From Thermopolyspora sp044507605 (GTDB lineage: Bacteria; Actinomycetota; Actinomycetes; Streptosporangiales; Streptosporangiaceae): 64,000 bases of DNA. Below are positions 26,055 through 35,619 of this stretch, piece by piece. Numbering within the stretch: the stretch's first letter is position 1; every line of letters begins with the position of its first letter. The position numbers were made by a program, and so were the translations under genes. The notes beneath the pieces are model-generated. The model saw nothing but the letters and a program-made list of their open reading frames with translations, had not been told where the DNA came from and made no database searches. Location: positions 1 to 64,000 of the forward strand of contig JBIQJI010000020.1 in the NCBI GenBank assembly GCA_044507605.1, in the 5' to 3' direction.

Positions 26055-26258
26055 TCACTCCGAGCGCTGCTGCGGGATGCCCGCGAGCAGGGCCCGGACC
26101 TCGGTCTCCCGGTAGCGCCGGTGACCACCGAGGGTGCGGATGGACGTCAACTTGCCCGCCTTGGCCCACCGGGTCACGGTCTTGGGGTCGACGCGGAACA
26201 TGGTTGCGACCTCTGCCGGGGTGAGCAATGGCTCGGCCTCGGGTGTACGAGCTGACAT
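26055..26258 (-). CDS. bldC: BldC, MerR-like developmental DNA-binding protein (67 aa)
   Basis: Nearly the whole length matches Streptomyces BldC: AEPLLTPAEVATMFRVDPKT and then VTRWAKAGKLTSIRTLGGHR, ending RRYRETEVRALLAGIPQQRSE. BldC is a winged-helix MerR-like protein that binds direct repeats cooperatively and delays sporulation in Streptomyces. It is one of the best markers in the window for a developmentally complex actinomycete. The gene order bldC - hypothetical - vdh - DUF3073 - purM - purF matches what I recall for the S. coelicolor SCO4091-SCO4086 region. Confidence 0.97.
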   Translation of the reverse strand: MSARTPEAEPLLTPAEVATMFRVDPKTVTRWAKAGKLTSIRTLGGHRRYRETEVRALLAGIPQQRSE

Positions 26259-26582
26259 TAGTGCGGCCTCTCCTCCGTGTGGACCGGCGAAACGGTCCCT
26301 TTGCGACTTTTGGTGGCGCTTGTCACGGATGTCCCCCCATGACCCCTGTACGTGCGGTTTTCGGGATCATGTGCGGCATCACCCGATGTGACCATACAGC
26401 CACGCAGAGCGATTGGCGAGCCCTCTGGGCACAACACCTCGTCCACGTGTTGAAGTCACGCTCGGTGATTCTAGCGACACGATTCGTGGTATCGCAGTGA
26501 AAACGGCAAACTACTCAGTTCGTAGAAGTGAGACCAGCCTTCAGCTGACCTTTTCTTGCAGGTCGGCCGGGCGATTTGACGA
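26259..26582. other. 324-base gap upstream of bldC
   Basis: This stretch is noticeably less GC-rich than the rest of the window, especially 26380-26560, and must hold the bldC promoter. Nothing else is recognisable. No convincing hexamer pair could be chosen by eye. Confidence 0.4.
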
Positions 26583-27494
26583 CTAGTTGGCCGTTTCGAG
26601 GGTCTGTATTGACTTCCAGCGGAGGATCACCCGCTGATACATCGCGAAGGCAAGTTCTTCCTGACCGGTGTCCAAACCCGTCAGGGCCGCGGCCAGCTCG
26701 GCCACCGACTGGTCGTTACGCAGCGTCTCGTCGTCCATGAGATGCACCAGGCCGCCGTAGTCGAGTTCCACCAGCGAGTGCGGGTGGAACTCCTCCAGCC
26801 AGCGGCCGACCTCCTCCACCTGCGCCAGCGTGCCGACCTCGCCGACGTGCCGGCGGATCACCTGCAGCGCGCGGGCCACCCGCCGCCGCGCCTGCGCCAT
26901 GGAGGTGACGTAAAGCAGGTTGCGGGCGGGCGCCGTGGTGGTCGGCACGGCCGGCTCGGCGGTCTCGGGGGCCGTCTCCGGCTCCTCCTCCCGCCGGCCC
27001 AGCACCAGCCACCGCTCGGCCGGGTCGAACGGAACGAACCACGCCGTGGGCACGTGCCACGTGGTGGTGCGGATGTAGGTGCGCAGCCCGGCGGAGCCGA
27101 CGGAGCGCTTGTAACGGTCGAAATCGTCCGCGGTCTGGTCGCCGATGGCCATCGGCACGAACCTGTTGGCCAGCTTGGGCGGGGTGCCGCCCCTGAACCG
27201 CGAGAACGCCAGCCACGACCGCAGCCTGCTCTGCCAGGGGCAGACGTACAGCACGTCGTCGACGCGCCGCAGGTAGGCGTTGTGGCTCTCGCGATCGGGC
27301 ACCGGCAGCGGCGGCACGCCGAGCAGCCGCCGCACCGCCTCCCCGTGCTCGGCCTCCAGCGCCCGCGCCCGCCGCGGCCGGTCGCGCGAGTCGGCGTACG
27401 TCGCCCAGATCTTGCGATCCCGCTCGGTGAACGCGACCAGCGGCTCGTAGACGCGGAGGTAGGCGGCGTAGGGAAGCACGGCGTAGGGCAGCAC
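26583..27494 (-). CDS. Conserved actinobacterial protein of the bldC-vdh block (303 aa)
   Basis: The position between bldC and vdh and the sequence (VLPYAVLPYAAYLRVYEPLV at the start, then YVCPWQSRLRSWLAF and PTAWFVPFDPAERWLVLGRR) match the uncharacterised S. coelicolor SCO4090-type family (DUF8083 in recent databases, from memory). A variable Glu/Pro/Ala-rich segment at about residues 168-190 separates two helical regions. It is a cytoplasmic protein without a known function. GTG 27494 is the only start consistent with the conserved N-terminus. It diverges from vdh across 150 bases. Confidence 0.8.
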   Translation of the reverse strand: MLPYAVLPYAAYLRVYEPLVAFTERDRKIWATYADSRDRPRRARALEAEHGEAVRRLLGVPPLPVPDRESHNAYLRRVDDVLYVCPWQSRLRSWLAFSRFRGGTPPKLANRFVPMAIGDQTADDFDRYKRSVGSAGLRTYIRTTTWHVPTAWFVPFDPAERWLVLGRREEEPETAPETAEPAVPTTTAPARNLLYVTSMAQARRRVARALQVIRRHVGEVGTLAQVEEVGRWLEEFHPHSLVELDYGGLVHLMDDETLRNDQSVAELAAALTGLDTGQEELAFAMYQRVILRWKSIQTLETAN

Positions 27495-27570
27495 AAGACG
27501 AATCGTGCCACGACCGGGGCCCGTTTGCCTCCTACCGGTTTCGGGCAGTTCGCCACATCATGATCAATAC

Positions 27571-27583
27571 GCCCGATTCGGGC
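27571..27583. promoter_or_regulatory. Palindrome upstream of vdh
   Basis: GCCCGATTCGGGC is a perfect 6+1+6 palindrome, 60 bases upstream of the vdh start and directly before TAATGT (27585-27590), a possible -10 element. It could be an operator covering the vdh promoter. Confidence 0.4.
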
Positions 27584-27644
27584 TAATGTAGAGGCAAGTC
27601 CATCGCAACGGAGCGGTGGAACGGGACAACCGGGAGTCACTACC

Positions 27645-28736
27645 GTGACTGATCGTCACAGGGCGGACGCCGACCAGGGCGTGCCCCGCACCCATGAGCA
27701 GGTCGTCTTCTGCACGGACGAGCGCAGCGGCCTGCGCGCGATCATCGCCATCCACAACACGGCACTCGGACCTAGCCTCGGGGGTACAAGGTTCTACCCC
27801 TACGCCGACGAGCAACGCGCCCTCGCCGACGTGCTCGACCTCTCCAGGGCCATGGCGTACAAGAACGCCCTCGCCGGGCTCGACCACGGCGGCGGCAAAG
27901 CGGTGATCATCGGCGATCCCGCCACGGACAAGAGCGAGGCCCTGCTGCGGGCGTACGGCCGCTTCGTGCAGTCGCTCGGCGGCCGCTACTACACGGCCTG
28001 CGACGTGGGCACCTACAGCCCCGACATGGACGTCGTCGCCCGCGAATGCCGGTTCGTCACCGGCCGCACCCAGGCCCACGGCGGCGCCGGCGACTCCTCG
28101 ATCCTGACGGCGTTCGGCGTGTTCCAGGGCATGCGGGCGGCGGCCGAGCAGGTCTACGGCACGCCCACGCTGCGCGGCAGGCGGGTCGGCGTGGAGGGCG
28201 TCGGCAAGGTCGGCCACCGGCTCGTCGACCACCTGCTCGACGACGGCGCGCACGTGGTGATCTGCGACGTGGACGAGCGCGCCGTCGCCCGGGTGCGCGA
28301 GCGGCACCCCGGCGTCGAGGTGGTGCCCGACTCGGCGGCGCTCGTCGCCGCCGACATCGACGTGCTCGCCCCCTGCGCGCTCGGCGGCACCCTCGACGAC
28401 ACGACCGTCGCTCAGCTCAAAGCGAAAATCGTCTGCGGCGGGGCCAACAACCAGCTCGCCCATCCCGGGGTGGACAAGCAGCTCGCCGAGCGCGGCATCC
28501 TCTACGCCCCCGACTACGTCGTCAACGCCGGCGGCGTCATCCAGGTGGCCGACGAGATCGAAGGCTTCGACATGGAGCGCGCCCGCGCCAAGGCGACACG
28601 GATCTTCGACACGACGCGGAAGATCTTCCAAATCGCCGACGAGGAGGGCGTCCCTCCCGCCGTCGCAGCAGATAGGCTGGCAGAAGAGAGAATGTCCGAA
28701 GTCGGCAGACTTCGGGGCATTTGGCTGCCGAGGTGA
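27645..28736 (+). CDS. vdh: Valine (branched-chain amino acid) dehydrogenase (363 aa)
   Basis: A Glu/Leu/Phe/Val dehydrogenase. The catalytic domain has GLRAIIAIHNTALGPSLGGTR, then MAYKNALAGLDHGGGKAVI with Lys73 as substrate-binding and Lys85 as likely catalytic lysine. The NAD domain begins near residue 175 with VGVEGVGKVGHRL. It oxidatively deaminates valine, leucine and isoleucine to the 2-oxo acids, which the BCKDH complex encoded at 38.9-42.5 kb would convert to acyl-CoAs. Naming it vdh rather than leucine dehydrogenase rests on the conserved Streptomyces gene neighbourhood. GTG start at 27645. Confidence 0.92.
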   Translation: MTDRHRADADQGVPRTHEQVVFCTDERSGLRAIIAIHNTALGPSLGGTRFYPYADEQRALADVLDLSRAMAYKNALAGLDHGGGKAVIIGDPATDKSEALLRAYGRFVQSLGGRYYTACDVGTYSPDMDVVARECRFVTGRTQAHGGAGDSSILTAFGVFQGMRAAAEQVYGTPTLRGRRVGVEGVGKVGHRLVDHLLDDGAHVVICDVDERAVARVRERHPGVEVVPDSAALVAADIDVLAPCALGGTLDDTTVAQLKAKIVCGGANNQLAHPGVDKQLAERGILYAPDYVVNAGGVIQVADEIEGFDMERARAKATRIFDTTRKIFQIADEEGVPPAVAADRLAEERMSEVGRLRGIWLPR

Positions 28737-28888
28737 CCGCCGTCACCCATACGGCGTACCGAGCGGCGCGCAAAACAGGTACGGTAATAGCTGAACGATG
28801 ATGCTGATGCCGGAAGTCAGGTGGCGTCAGCACGTGGTGCGTTAGCGACGAGGGGTCGGCCACGACCCCGCATGAGGGGGTCGAGCCA

Positions 28889-29128
28889 ATGGGGCGCGGC
28901 CGAGCCAAGGCCAAGCAGGTGAAGGTTGCCCGTCAGCTGAAGTACAACAGCGGCGGCACTGACCTTGAGCGTCTTCGCGAGGAGCTGGTGGGGGTTGGCC
29001 ACGATGATTCCACCCACAGTGACGACGACGTGAACTCCTACGATGAGCTGGCCGATCGGTACGCCGATTCCGCGGACCACTACGGCAGCGAGGACGCCCG
29101 CGACGCCGGTCGCTCCGACCGCCGTTAG
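28889..29128 (+). CDS. DUF3073 family protein (79 aa)
   Basis: MGRGRAKAKQVKVARQLKYN and SGGTDLERLREELVGVG make up the DUF3073 core. The last 40 residues are acidic and rich in Asp, Ser and Tyr. The family is confined to actinobacteria and has no known function; the basic N-terminus suggests contact with nucleic acid. It is the same gene that sits between vdh and purM in Streptomyces. It converges on purM. Confidence 0.92.
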   Translation: MGRGRAKAKQVKVARQLKYNSGGTDLERLREELVGVGHDDSTHSDDDVNSYDELADRYADSADHYGSEDARDAGRSDRR

Positions 29129-29152
29129 GCGAATCCACTGATTGACAGATCG

Positions 29153-29183
29153 GGCACCCGGCGGGCATCGCGCGCCGGGTGCC
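29153..29183. terminator. Strong hairpin after the DUF3073 gene
   Basis: GGCACCCGGCG pairs perfectly with CGCCGGGTGCC across a 9-base loop. There is no T-run, which is common for actinobacterial terminators. It lies 24 bases after the DUF3073 stop in the convergent gap with purM. Confidence 0.7.
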
Positions 29184-29361
29184 TGTGTTGCGTGCGCTGA
29201 CCCGGCCCGGGCAGCCGCGGCGGGCCGACCGGCCGGTCGGCGCTGCGCCGATGCCCGCGTGCCCGCATCGCACACCCGGCCGCATGCCGGGCCACGGCAG
29301 CCGAGGGCCGGGCCCCGGCACACGCGCCCGCGGGCCGGGCCACGGCGCGTACTCCCATGGG

Positions 29362-30426
<1,065 letters not shown>

Positions 30427-30491
30427 TCGCGCGTGTCCTTCACTGGTAGGGCCACAGGTGGGGCCGGTGGATCACTGATAGCGCAGGCGGA

Positions 30492-31934
30492 TCACTGGCC
30501 GCCCGTGGCCTCCAGGACGTACTTGCCCACGTTGTCTTCGTCGATCGGAATGGGATACGACCCGGTGAAGCAGGCCATGCACAGCCGATCGGCCGGCAGC
30601 GTGGTCGCCTCGGTGAGGCCCTCCAGCGAGATGTAGCCGAGCGAGTCGGCACCGAGCGACCGGCGGATCTCCTCGACGCTCAGCGAACCCGCGATCAGCT
30701 CCGCCCGGGTGGCGAAATCGATGCCGTAGAAGCACGGCCAGGCCACCGGCGGCGACGAGATGCGCACATGCACCTCCGTGGCGCCCGCCTCGCGCAGCAT
30801 GCGCACAATGGCCCGCTGGGTGTTGCCGCGCACGATCGAGTCGTCGACGACGACCAGCCGCTTGCCGGCCACGACCTCGCGCAGCGGATTCAGCTTGAGC
30901 CGGATGCCGAGCTGCCGGATCGTCTGCGACGGCTGGATGAACGTGCGGCCCACGTAGGAGTTCTTCACCAGGCCCTGGCCGTACGGGATGCCGCTCTCCT
31001 CGGCATAGCCGATCGCGGCCGGGGTGCCCGACTCGGGCGTCGGAATCACCAGGTCGGCCTCCACCGGATGCTCACGGGCCAGCCTGCGGCCCACCTCGAC
31101 CCGGGTGACCTGCACGCCGCGCCCCGCGATGGTCGTGTCGGGGCGGGCGAGATAGACGTACTCGAACAGGCAGCCCTTCGGCTCGGCGAGCGCGAACCGG
31201 CGCGACCGCACCCCGCCCTCGTCGATGACCAGCAGCTCGCCCGGCTCGACCTCGCGCACGAACGTCGCGCCCACGATGTCCAGCGCCGCCGTCTCGGAGG
31301 CCACCACCCAGCCGCGCTCCAGCCGGCCCAGCACCAGCGGGCGCACCCCCTGCGGGTCGCGGGCGGCGTACAGGGTGGTCTCGTCCATGAAGACCAGGCA
31401 GTAGGCGCCCTTCACCTGCGGCAGCAGCTCCACCGCGGCGTCCTCGACCGACCGGTCGTGATCCTGCGCCAGCAGATTGGTGAGCACCTCGGTGTCGGTG
31501 GTCGCCTTGATGGTGCCCGGCTCCAGCCGCGCGGCCAGCTGCGGAGTGTTGATCAGGTTGCCGTTGTGGGCCAGCGCCAGCCCCGCCGAATCGGTGCAGC
31601 TCAGTGTGGGCTGGGCGTTCTCCCACACGCTCGACCCCGTGGTGGAGTAGCGGCAGTGGCCGATGGCCAGATGGCCCCGCAGGGTGCCGAGGATCGATTC
31701 GTCGAACACCTGCGGCACCAGGCCCATGTCCTTGTAAACGAGGATCCTGTTGCCTTCGCTCACCGCGATGCCCGCGGACTCCTGGCCGCGGTGCTGCAAC
31801 GCGTACAGACCGTAGTAGGTGAGTTTGGAGACTTCCTCCCCGGGCGCCCACACACCGAAGACGCCGCAGGCGTCCTTCGGGCCGTGGTCGAGGGGGTCAA
31901 GGTCATGGCCCAGCCGGCCGTCGCCCTTAAGCAC
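30492..31934 (-). CDS. purF: Amidophosphoribosyltransferase (480 aa)
   Basis: Commits PRPP to purine synthesis. The N-terminal Ntn-amidotransferase domain would be processed to expose Cys23 (DACGVFGVW after a 22-residue propeptide), followed by GLYALQHRGQESAGIAV and HNGNLINT. The PRTase domain carries VVVDDSIVRGNTQ. The C-terminal CMACFTGSYPIPID belongs to the [4Fe-4S]-type, Bacillus-like class, where cysteines coordinate the cluster. GTG 31934 (VLKGDGRLGHDL) matches the known Streptomyces N-terminus, although the frame is open to 31997. Possible -10 TAGACT lies just upstream. Confidence 0.96.
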   Translation of the reverse strand: MLKGDGRLGHDLDPLDHGPKDACGVFGVWAPGEEVSKLTYYGLYALQHRGQESAGIAVSEGNRILVYKDMGLVPQVFDESILGTLRGHLAIGHCRYSTTGSSVWENAQPTLSCTDSAGLALAHNGNLINTPQLAARLEPGTIKATTDTEVLTNLLAQDHDRSVEDAAVELLPQVKGAYCLVFMDETTLYAARDPQGVRPLVLGRLERGWVVASETAALDIVGATFVREVEPGELLVIDEGGVRSRRFALAEPKGCLFEYVYLARPDTTIAGRGVQVTRVEVGRRLAREHPVEADLVIPTPESGTPAAIGYAEESGIPYGQGLVKNSYVGRTFIQPSQTIRQLGIRLKLNPLREVVAGKRLVVVDDSIVRGNTQRAIVRMLREAGATEVHVRISSPPVAWPCFYGIDFATRAELIAGSLSVEEIRRSLGADSLGYISLEGLTEATTLPADRLCMACFTGSYPIPIDEDNVGKYVLEATGGQ

Positions 31935-32101
31935 GTTGACGAGTCTAATTTGGCCACTCGGCTGCTCGGAACCCCGGGACCGGTACACGGCACACACAAC
32001 ATGCCGAATCCTGGCCCGATGGTGGCCTCCGCTTTGCCGTGTCCCCGCCGGTTTGCGCCGGCTGCCACGGGAGGGTGGGGGTATTTACCGTCGACCCTGG
32101 A

Positions 32102-32752
32102 GTGACCGTGACCACACCTGGCGACCCGAATCGGCCGTACGGATGGGACGGCCCGGACGACCCCGCCGAGGACCGCGGCCCCGGAGAGCCCCGTAGGGAT
32201 GCGTACGGCCAGACCGGTCACGAGGGGAGCGGCCCGCAACACGGCCCGAGGGACCGCGAAACCGGCGGCCAAGGCGAAGGGCCCGGCGGGTACGGCGAAG
32301 GGCCCGGCGGGTACGGGGCAAGGCCCGGCGGCTATGGCGAAGGGCCGGGTGGCTACGGTGAGGGAGGCTACGGGGGTGGCGGCTACGGCGCTTACCCGCC
32401 CCCTCCCGGTGGGTGGCAGCCGCCCAAGCGCGGCGGCGGGCTGGCGACGGCCGCGCTGGTGCTCGGCATCGTCAGCCTGTTCCTGCTGGTGGTGTGCGGC
32501 ATCGGCGTGATCACGGCGATCGTCGGGCTGGTGCTCGGCATCCTCGCCCTGGTCCGTGGCGGCGGCAAGGGCCGCGCCATCGCCGGCATCGTGCTGAGCG
32601 CGCTCGCACTGCTGATCGCCGCCGCCGCATGGGCCTGGTTCGCCAACAGCAACGCCGGCGACTGCTTCGACGACCGGCGCTACCCCACCCAGAGCGCCAA
32701 GCAGCGCTGCCTGGAACGCGAACTCGGCGTCCAGCCCACGACCAACGCCTGA
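32102..32752 (+). CDS. DUF4190 membrane protein with Gly/Tyr-rich N-terminus (216 aa)
   Basis: The first 110 residues are polar, Gly/Pro/Asp-rich and include about five GPGGYGE-like repeats ending in PPPPGGWQPPKR. The DUF4190 domain then supplies two closely spaced membrane helices (LATAALVLGIVSLFLLVVCG and ITAIVGLVLGILALVRGGGK) plus a third (IAGIVLSALALLIAAAAWAW). A short external tail has two Cys residues (GDCFDD, QRCLERE) that may pair. Function is unknown. GTG 32102 and GTG 32108 are equally good starts. It diverges from purF. Confidence 0.82.
   Translation: MTVTTPGDPNRPYGWDGPDDPAEDRGPGEPRRDAYGQTGHEGSGPQHGPRDRETGGQGEGPGGYGEGPGGYGARPGGYGEGPGGYGEGGYGGGGYGAYPPPPGGWQPPKRGGGLATAALVLGIVSLFLLVVCGIGVITAIVGLVLGILALVRGGGKGRAIAGIVLSALALLIAAAAWAWFANSNAGDCFDDRRYPTQSAKQRCLERELGVQPTTNA
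32273..32390 (+). repeat. In-frame 21-base repeats within the DUF4190 gene
   Basis: Four to five imperfect copies of a 21-base unit (GGCGAAGGGCC followed by CGGCGGGTAC and variants) encode the GEGPGGY repeats. Copy number is likely to vary between strains by slippage. Because the unit is a multiple of three, changes keep the frame. Confidence 0.75.
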
Positions 32753-32799
32753 CCACACCACCGGCCTGACCACACCACCGGCCTGATTACGCCACCCGG
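32748..32799. repeat. 17-base tandem repeat spanning two convergent stop codons
   Basis: CCTGACCACACCACCGG occurs twice head to tail (32748-32764, 32765-32781), and a third 18-base imperfect copy follows to 32799. The first copy covers the DUF4190 stop and the third the stop of the sterol-carrier gene, so slippage here would lengthen the 35-base convergent gap. Confidence 0.7.
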
Positions 32800-33245
32800 C
32801 CTGGCTCTGTGATCGGGAGGTGGGCCGACAGGTCGGCGCGGGTGCCGCTGGCGCTGATGCGACCGGCCGTCATGGCGTCGCTCCAGGTGAGGCGGCCGGT
32901 GGCGAGTTCCAGCCAGGTGCGGGCGTCGACCTCGACGACGTTCGGGGGCGTGCCCCTGGTGTGGCGGGGCCCGGCGATGGCCTGCACGGCGGCGTACGGC
33001 GGCACGCGCACCTCGACCGTGCGGCCGGGCGCCTGTGCCGCCAGGCGGTCGAGGAGGTGGCGCACCGCGGCGCGTGCCGCCTGCTTCTCGGGGCGCAGCC
33101 CGCGCTCGTAGACGCGGAGCACCGTGCTCACGCAGGCGTCGAACACGGCGGAGTCGGGGCCGTCGTAGGGCGGCTCGCCGAGCTCCGCGAGCTGCGCGTC
33201 CAGGGCGGAGCGTACCTGTTCGGGGTCCAGTCGGCGTCTCGGCAC
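32787..33245 (-). CDS. Sterol carrier family protein (152 aa)
   Basis: The N-terminal half is helical (LDPEQVRSALDAQLAELGEP, then VSTVLRVYERGLRPEKQAAR). The C-terminal half resembles the SCP2-like domain of actinobacterial sterol-carrier/MDMPI-type proteins (VEVRVPPYAAVQAI, GTPPNVVEVDARTWLELATG, TWSDAMTAGRISASGTRADL). Proteins of this type are found near purF in Streptomyces. The bound ligand is unknown; despite the name, sterol binding is not shown. ATG 33245. Confidence 0.82.
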   Translation of the reverse strand: MPRRRLDPEQVRSALDAQLAELGEPPYDGPDSAVFDACVSTVLRVYERGLRPEKQAARAAVRHLLDRLAAQAPGRTVEVRVPPYAAVQAIAGPRHTRGTPPNVVEVDARTWLELATGRLTWSDAMTAGRISASGTRADLSAHLPITEPGRVA

Positions 33246-33275
33246 CCGCCCATTGTCCCCCGGGCGGGGGTTCGG

Positions 33276-34790
33276 TCAGGTCTTCGCGTGCAGGGCCTGC
33301 CAGGCGGCGTACAGGTCGATGCGGGGCGCGGTCTCGGCGCGCTGGGCGGCCGTGTCGCCGCCGGCCCCGCTGATGGGCCGGCCCCCGGGGGACTCGGCGA
33401 CGGGTTCCCCGGTGCGGTCCATGACGCCGAGGAGGTCGGCGACCGTGGCGTCGGGTTCGGCCTGGCGCAGCACGGCGAACGCCCCGGTGACGTGCGGCGT
33501 GGACATGGAGGTGCCGCTGAGCTCCAGGTAGTCGCCGCCGGGCACCGACGAGGTGACGTCGACGCCGGGGGCGTACAGGTCGATCAGGGGGCCGCGGTTG
33601 GTGAAGGACGCGAGGGCGTCGTGGTCGTCGGTGGCCCCCACGGTGACGGCGCTGGAGATGCAGCCGGGCACCCCGCTGCCGGTGGAGCTTTCGTTGCCGG
33701 CGGCGACGACGGTGGCGACGTGGCGGTTGAGCAGGGCGTCGATGGCGACCTTGCGCATGTCGGTGTCGCAGGGCGTCGTCTCGGGCTGGTCGGAGCCGAG
33801 GCTCATGTTGACGGCGGCGATGTCGTACTGTTCGGACAGCTCCAGCGCCTTCTGCAGGCCGAGCAGCTGGTCGGACAGGTACGACAGCACGCACGGCGCC
33901 CTGTCGCCGCAGAGCGCGGCGGAGTTCTGCCGGGTGAACACCTGGACCGCGATGATGTCGGCCCCGGGCGCCACCCCGTCGGGGGGCGAGCCGGTGACGT
34001 GCCTGCCGGCGGCGATGCCGGCGACGTGGGTGCCGTGGGCGCACAGGTTCTCTCTGGGCGTGCGGCAGGCGGGCGTCGTCGAGTCGGCGGCGCCGGTGCC
34101 GGTCTGGCTGCTCCGCCCGTTGGGGCACAGCGACCGCCCGGCGGCGCCGTCGGGGTTGGAGTAGCAGGCCTCCGCGACGACCCGCCCGGCGAGGTAGGGG
34201 TGGCGCCGGTCGATCCCCGTGTCGAGGATGACGACGGCCTGATGTGCCCCGGTGCCGCCGAGCGCGTGCACCTTGTCGGCCCCGATCAGCCGCATCGAGT
34301 CACCGGGGTCCTGGCGGGTGGCGGGGGCGGTGGCGCCGAGGGGGGCGGCGCGGTGACCGTGGTGGTCACCGCGCCGCCAGTCGTGGTGTGACCGGCCTCC
34401 CACGGGCCGGTCGAGGGTGTCTTCGGAGACGCGGACGACGCCGCGGGCGGAGCTCAGCATCTTCAGCGTGGTGCTGTCCGCCTGCATCACGAGGAAGGGA
34501 AACTTCTTGAATTCGGTGCGTACCTGGTATTTGGCCCGAGCGTGGTCGAGGACGTGGCGCAAATCCGACCTACTGGCCATATCGGTCGTTTCTACTATTA
34601 CGCGCAAAGGGCCTTGCTTATCCGCTTTTGCGATGAGCGAGCCGATCCCCGGCGGCGGCCGGTGGCTGCCCGTCGCGGCGGTCGCGTTGGCCGCGCCCAG
34701 CGCCGATGCCGTGGCCGGAAGCAGGGCCGGGGCCAGGGCGGACAGGAGCACTGCGGCCGCTGCGGCGGGCAGAATAGTACGGAATGTCAC
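33276..34790 (-). CDS. Secreted subtilisin-like serine protease, S8 family (504 aa)
   Basis: A signal peptide (residues 1-30, ending ALLPATASA) is followed by an inhibitor-like propeptide (LRVIVETTDMASRSDLRHVL). The S8 domain has the triad Asp190 (VVILDTGID), His252 (AHGTHVAGIAAG) and Ser428 (SGTSMSTPHVTG), with oxyanion Asn near 366 (AAGNES). Several paired cysteines in the catalytic domain are consistent with an exported enzyme. GTG 34790 is selected because GGAGGT lies just upstream. An upstream frame to 34823 has no such site. Role: extracellular proteolysis. Confidence 0.94.
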   Translation of the reverse strand: MTFRTILPAAAAAVLLSALAPALLPATASALGAANATAATGSHRPPPGIGSLIAKADKQGPLRVIVETTDMASRSDLRHVLDHARAKYQVRTEFKKFPFLVMQADSTTLKMLSSARGVVRVSEDTLDRPVGGRSHHDWRRGDHHGHRAAPLGATAPATRQDPGDSMRLIGADKVHALGGTGAHQAVVILDTGIDRRHPYLAGRVVAEACYSNPDGAAGRSLCPNGRSSQTGTGAADSTTPACRTPRENLCAHGTHVAGIAAGRHVTGSPPDGVAPGADIIAVQVFTRQNSAALCGDRAPCVLSYLSDQLLGLQKALELSEQYDIAAVNMSLGSDQPETTPCDTDMRKVAIDALLNRHVATVVAAGNESSTGSGVPGCISSAVTVGATDDHDALASFTNRGPLIDLYAPGVDVTSSVPGGDYLELSGTSMSTPHVTGAFAVLRQAEPDATVADLLGVMDRTGEPVAESPGGRPISGAGGDTAAQRAETAPRIDLYAAWQALHAKT

Positions 34791-35154
34791 GTGACCTCCG
34801 ATATATGAGCAATGGATGGCCACGTGCCGGAACAGCCGGGCCAGGGCCCGGCTGCCGAAATGACGGACCCATAGCCGAATGTGCCCGTGATCCCCGTCAC
34901 GGGACCACGGGCACGGCCCGTCTGGAGAAATTCTGTGATTAGGCGTTAGGTCCGATCACGGTGCGCCCGCCCCCTTTGCGGTGAGAACGCCATCCGTTGA
35001 CCGTCTCCGGCAGATGTCTCCGGCACCCCGCCCTCGCGCCGTTCGCCTCGCCGACGCCGGCTCCGCCGACCCTGAGAGCGCGAGCCGGGGCGCCGGGGGA
35101 TGACCAGGGTTGTTCCCCGATGCCCGGAGGGCGCCGGGGAGGCACTGTTGAGGC
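34791..35154. other. 364-base divergent gap with a long hairpin
   Basis: This gap between the leftward protease gene and a rightward membrane-protein gene contains no gene. It holds the 34-base hairpin at 34881-34914. An AT-richer segment at 34795-34815 overlaps the protease ribosome-binding site. Confidence 0.4.
34881..34914. repeat. Nested hairpin in a divergent promoter region
   Basis: GTGCCCGTG and CACGGGCAC form perfect 9-base arms at the outside, and CCCG/CGGG pair inside around TCA. Together they make an almost continuous stem. A terminator-like structure between two diverging genes is unexpected, so it may be an operator or the scar of a lost gene end. Confidence 0.6.
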
Positions 35155-35607
35155 ATGAACGAACTGACTCGACGCGAAGAGATGTCCGTCGCCGGCGCGG
35201 CCCTGCGGGGGGCGCCGTGGAAGGCCGCGGCCGTGACCGGTGGCGTGGCCGCCGCGGCGAGCTACACGATGGGGGTCGTGCTGCCCGGCCCGGCCGACCC
35301 CACCTGGGCGCTCAACCTCGGCATCGGCCTGTTCACACTGATCGCCGCGATCGGCGCGGTCGCGCGGCCCGACAAGGGCGACCGGGTGACCCGGCAGGCG
35401 CGAGCCTGGTCGCTGCGGCACCCGTGGCGGTTCGCGCTCTACCCTGCGGCCGGTGCGGCCGTCCTGATGTACCCCGTGCAGCTCATCTTCGACCATGAGG
35501 GAGTGTTCGGGGCGGCGTGGGACGCCCTGTGGGGCGGCCTCATGGTGTATGTGGTCGCCGGGTTCCTCACGATGATGAACCGTGGGCGCGCCGCCTCGGC
35601 CCGCTGA
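35155..35607 (+). CDS. Small integral membrane protein of unknown function (150 aa)
   Basis: I do not recognise the family. The protein has an N-terminal cytoplasmic stretch (MNELTRREEMSVAGAALRGA) and four membrane segments at about residues 22-42, 52-68, 92-108 and 120-140. The loop ARPDKGDRVTRQARAWSLRH between segments 2 and 3 is basic and probably cytoplasmic. G/C third-position bias supports the frame. It is a single gene converging on a VOC gene with 12 bases between stops. Confidence 0.7.
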   Translation: MNELTRREEMSVAGAALRGAPWKAAAVTGGVAAAASYTMGVVLPGPADPTWALNLGIGLFTLIAAIGAVARPDKGDRVTRQARAWSLRHPWRFALYPAAGAAVLMYPVQLIFDHEGVFGAAWDALWGGLMVYVVAGFLTMMNRGRAASAR

Positions 35608-35619
35608 CGGCGGGCCGGC

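Noticed and set aside
27584..27590. A full -35/-10 promoter for vdh
   Set aside because: TAATGT could be a -10 element, but the expected -35 position holds GATCAA, so no promoter is claimed.
32273..32390. Regular short repeats resembling a CRISPR array
   Set aside because: The repeats are adjacent without spacers, in frame, and encode GPGGYGE units of the DUF4190 protein.
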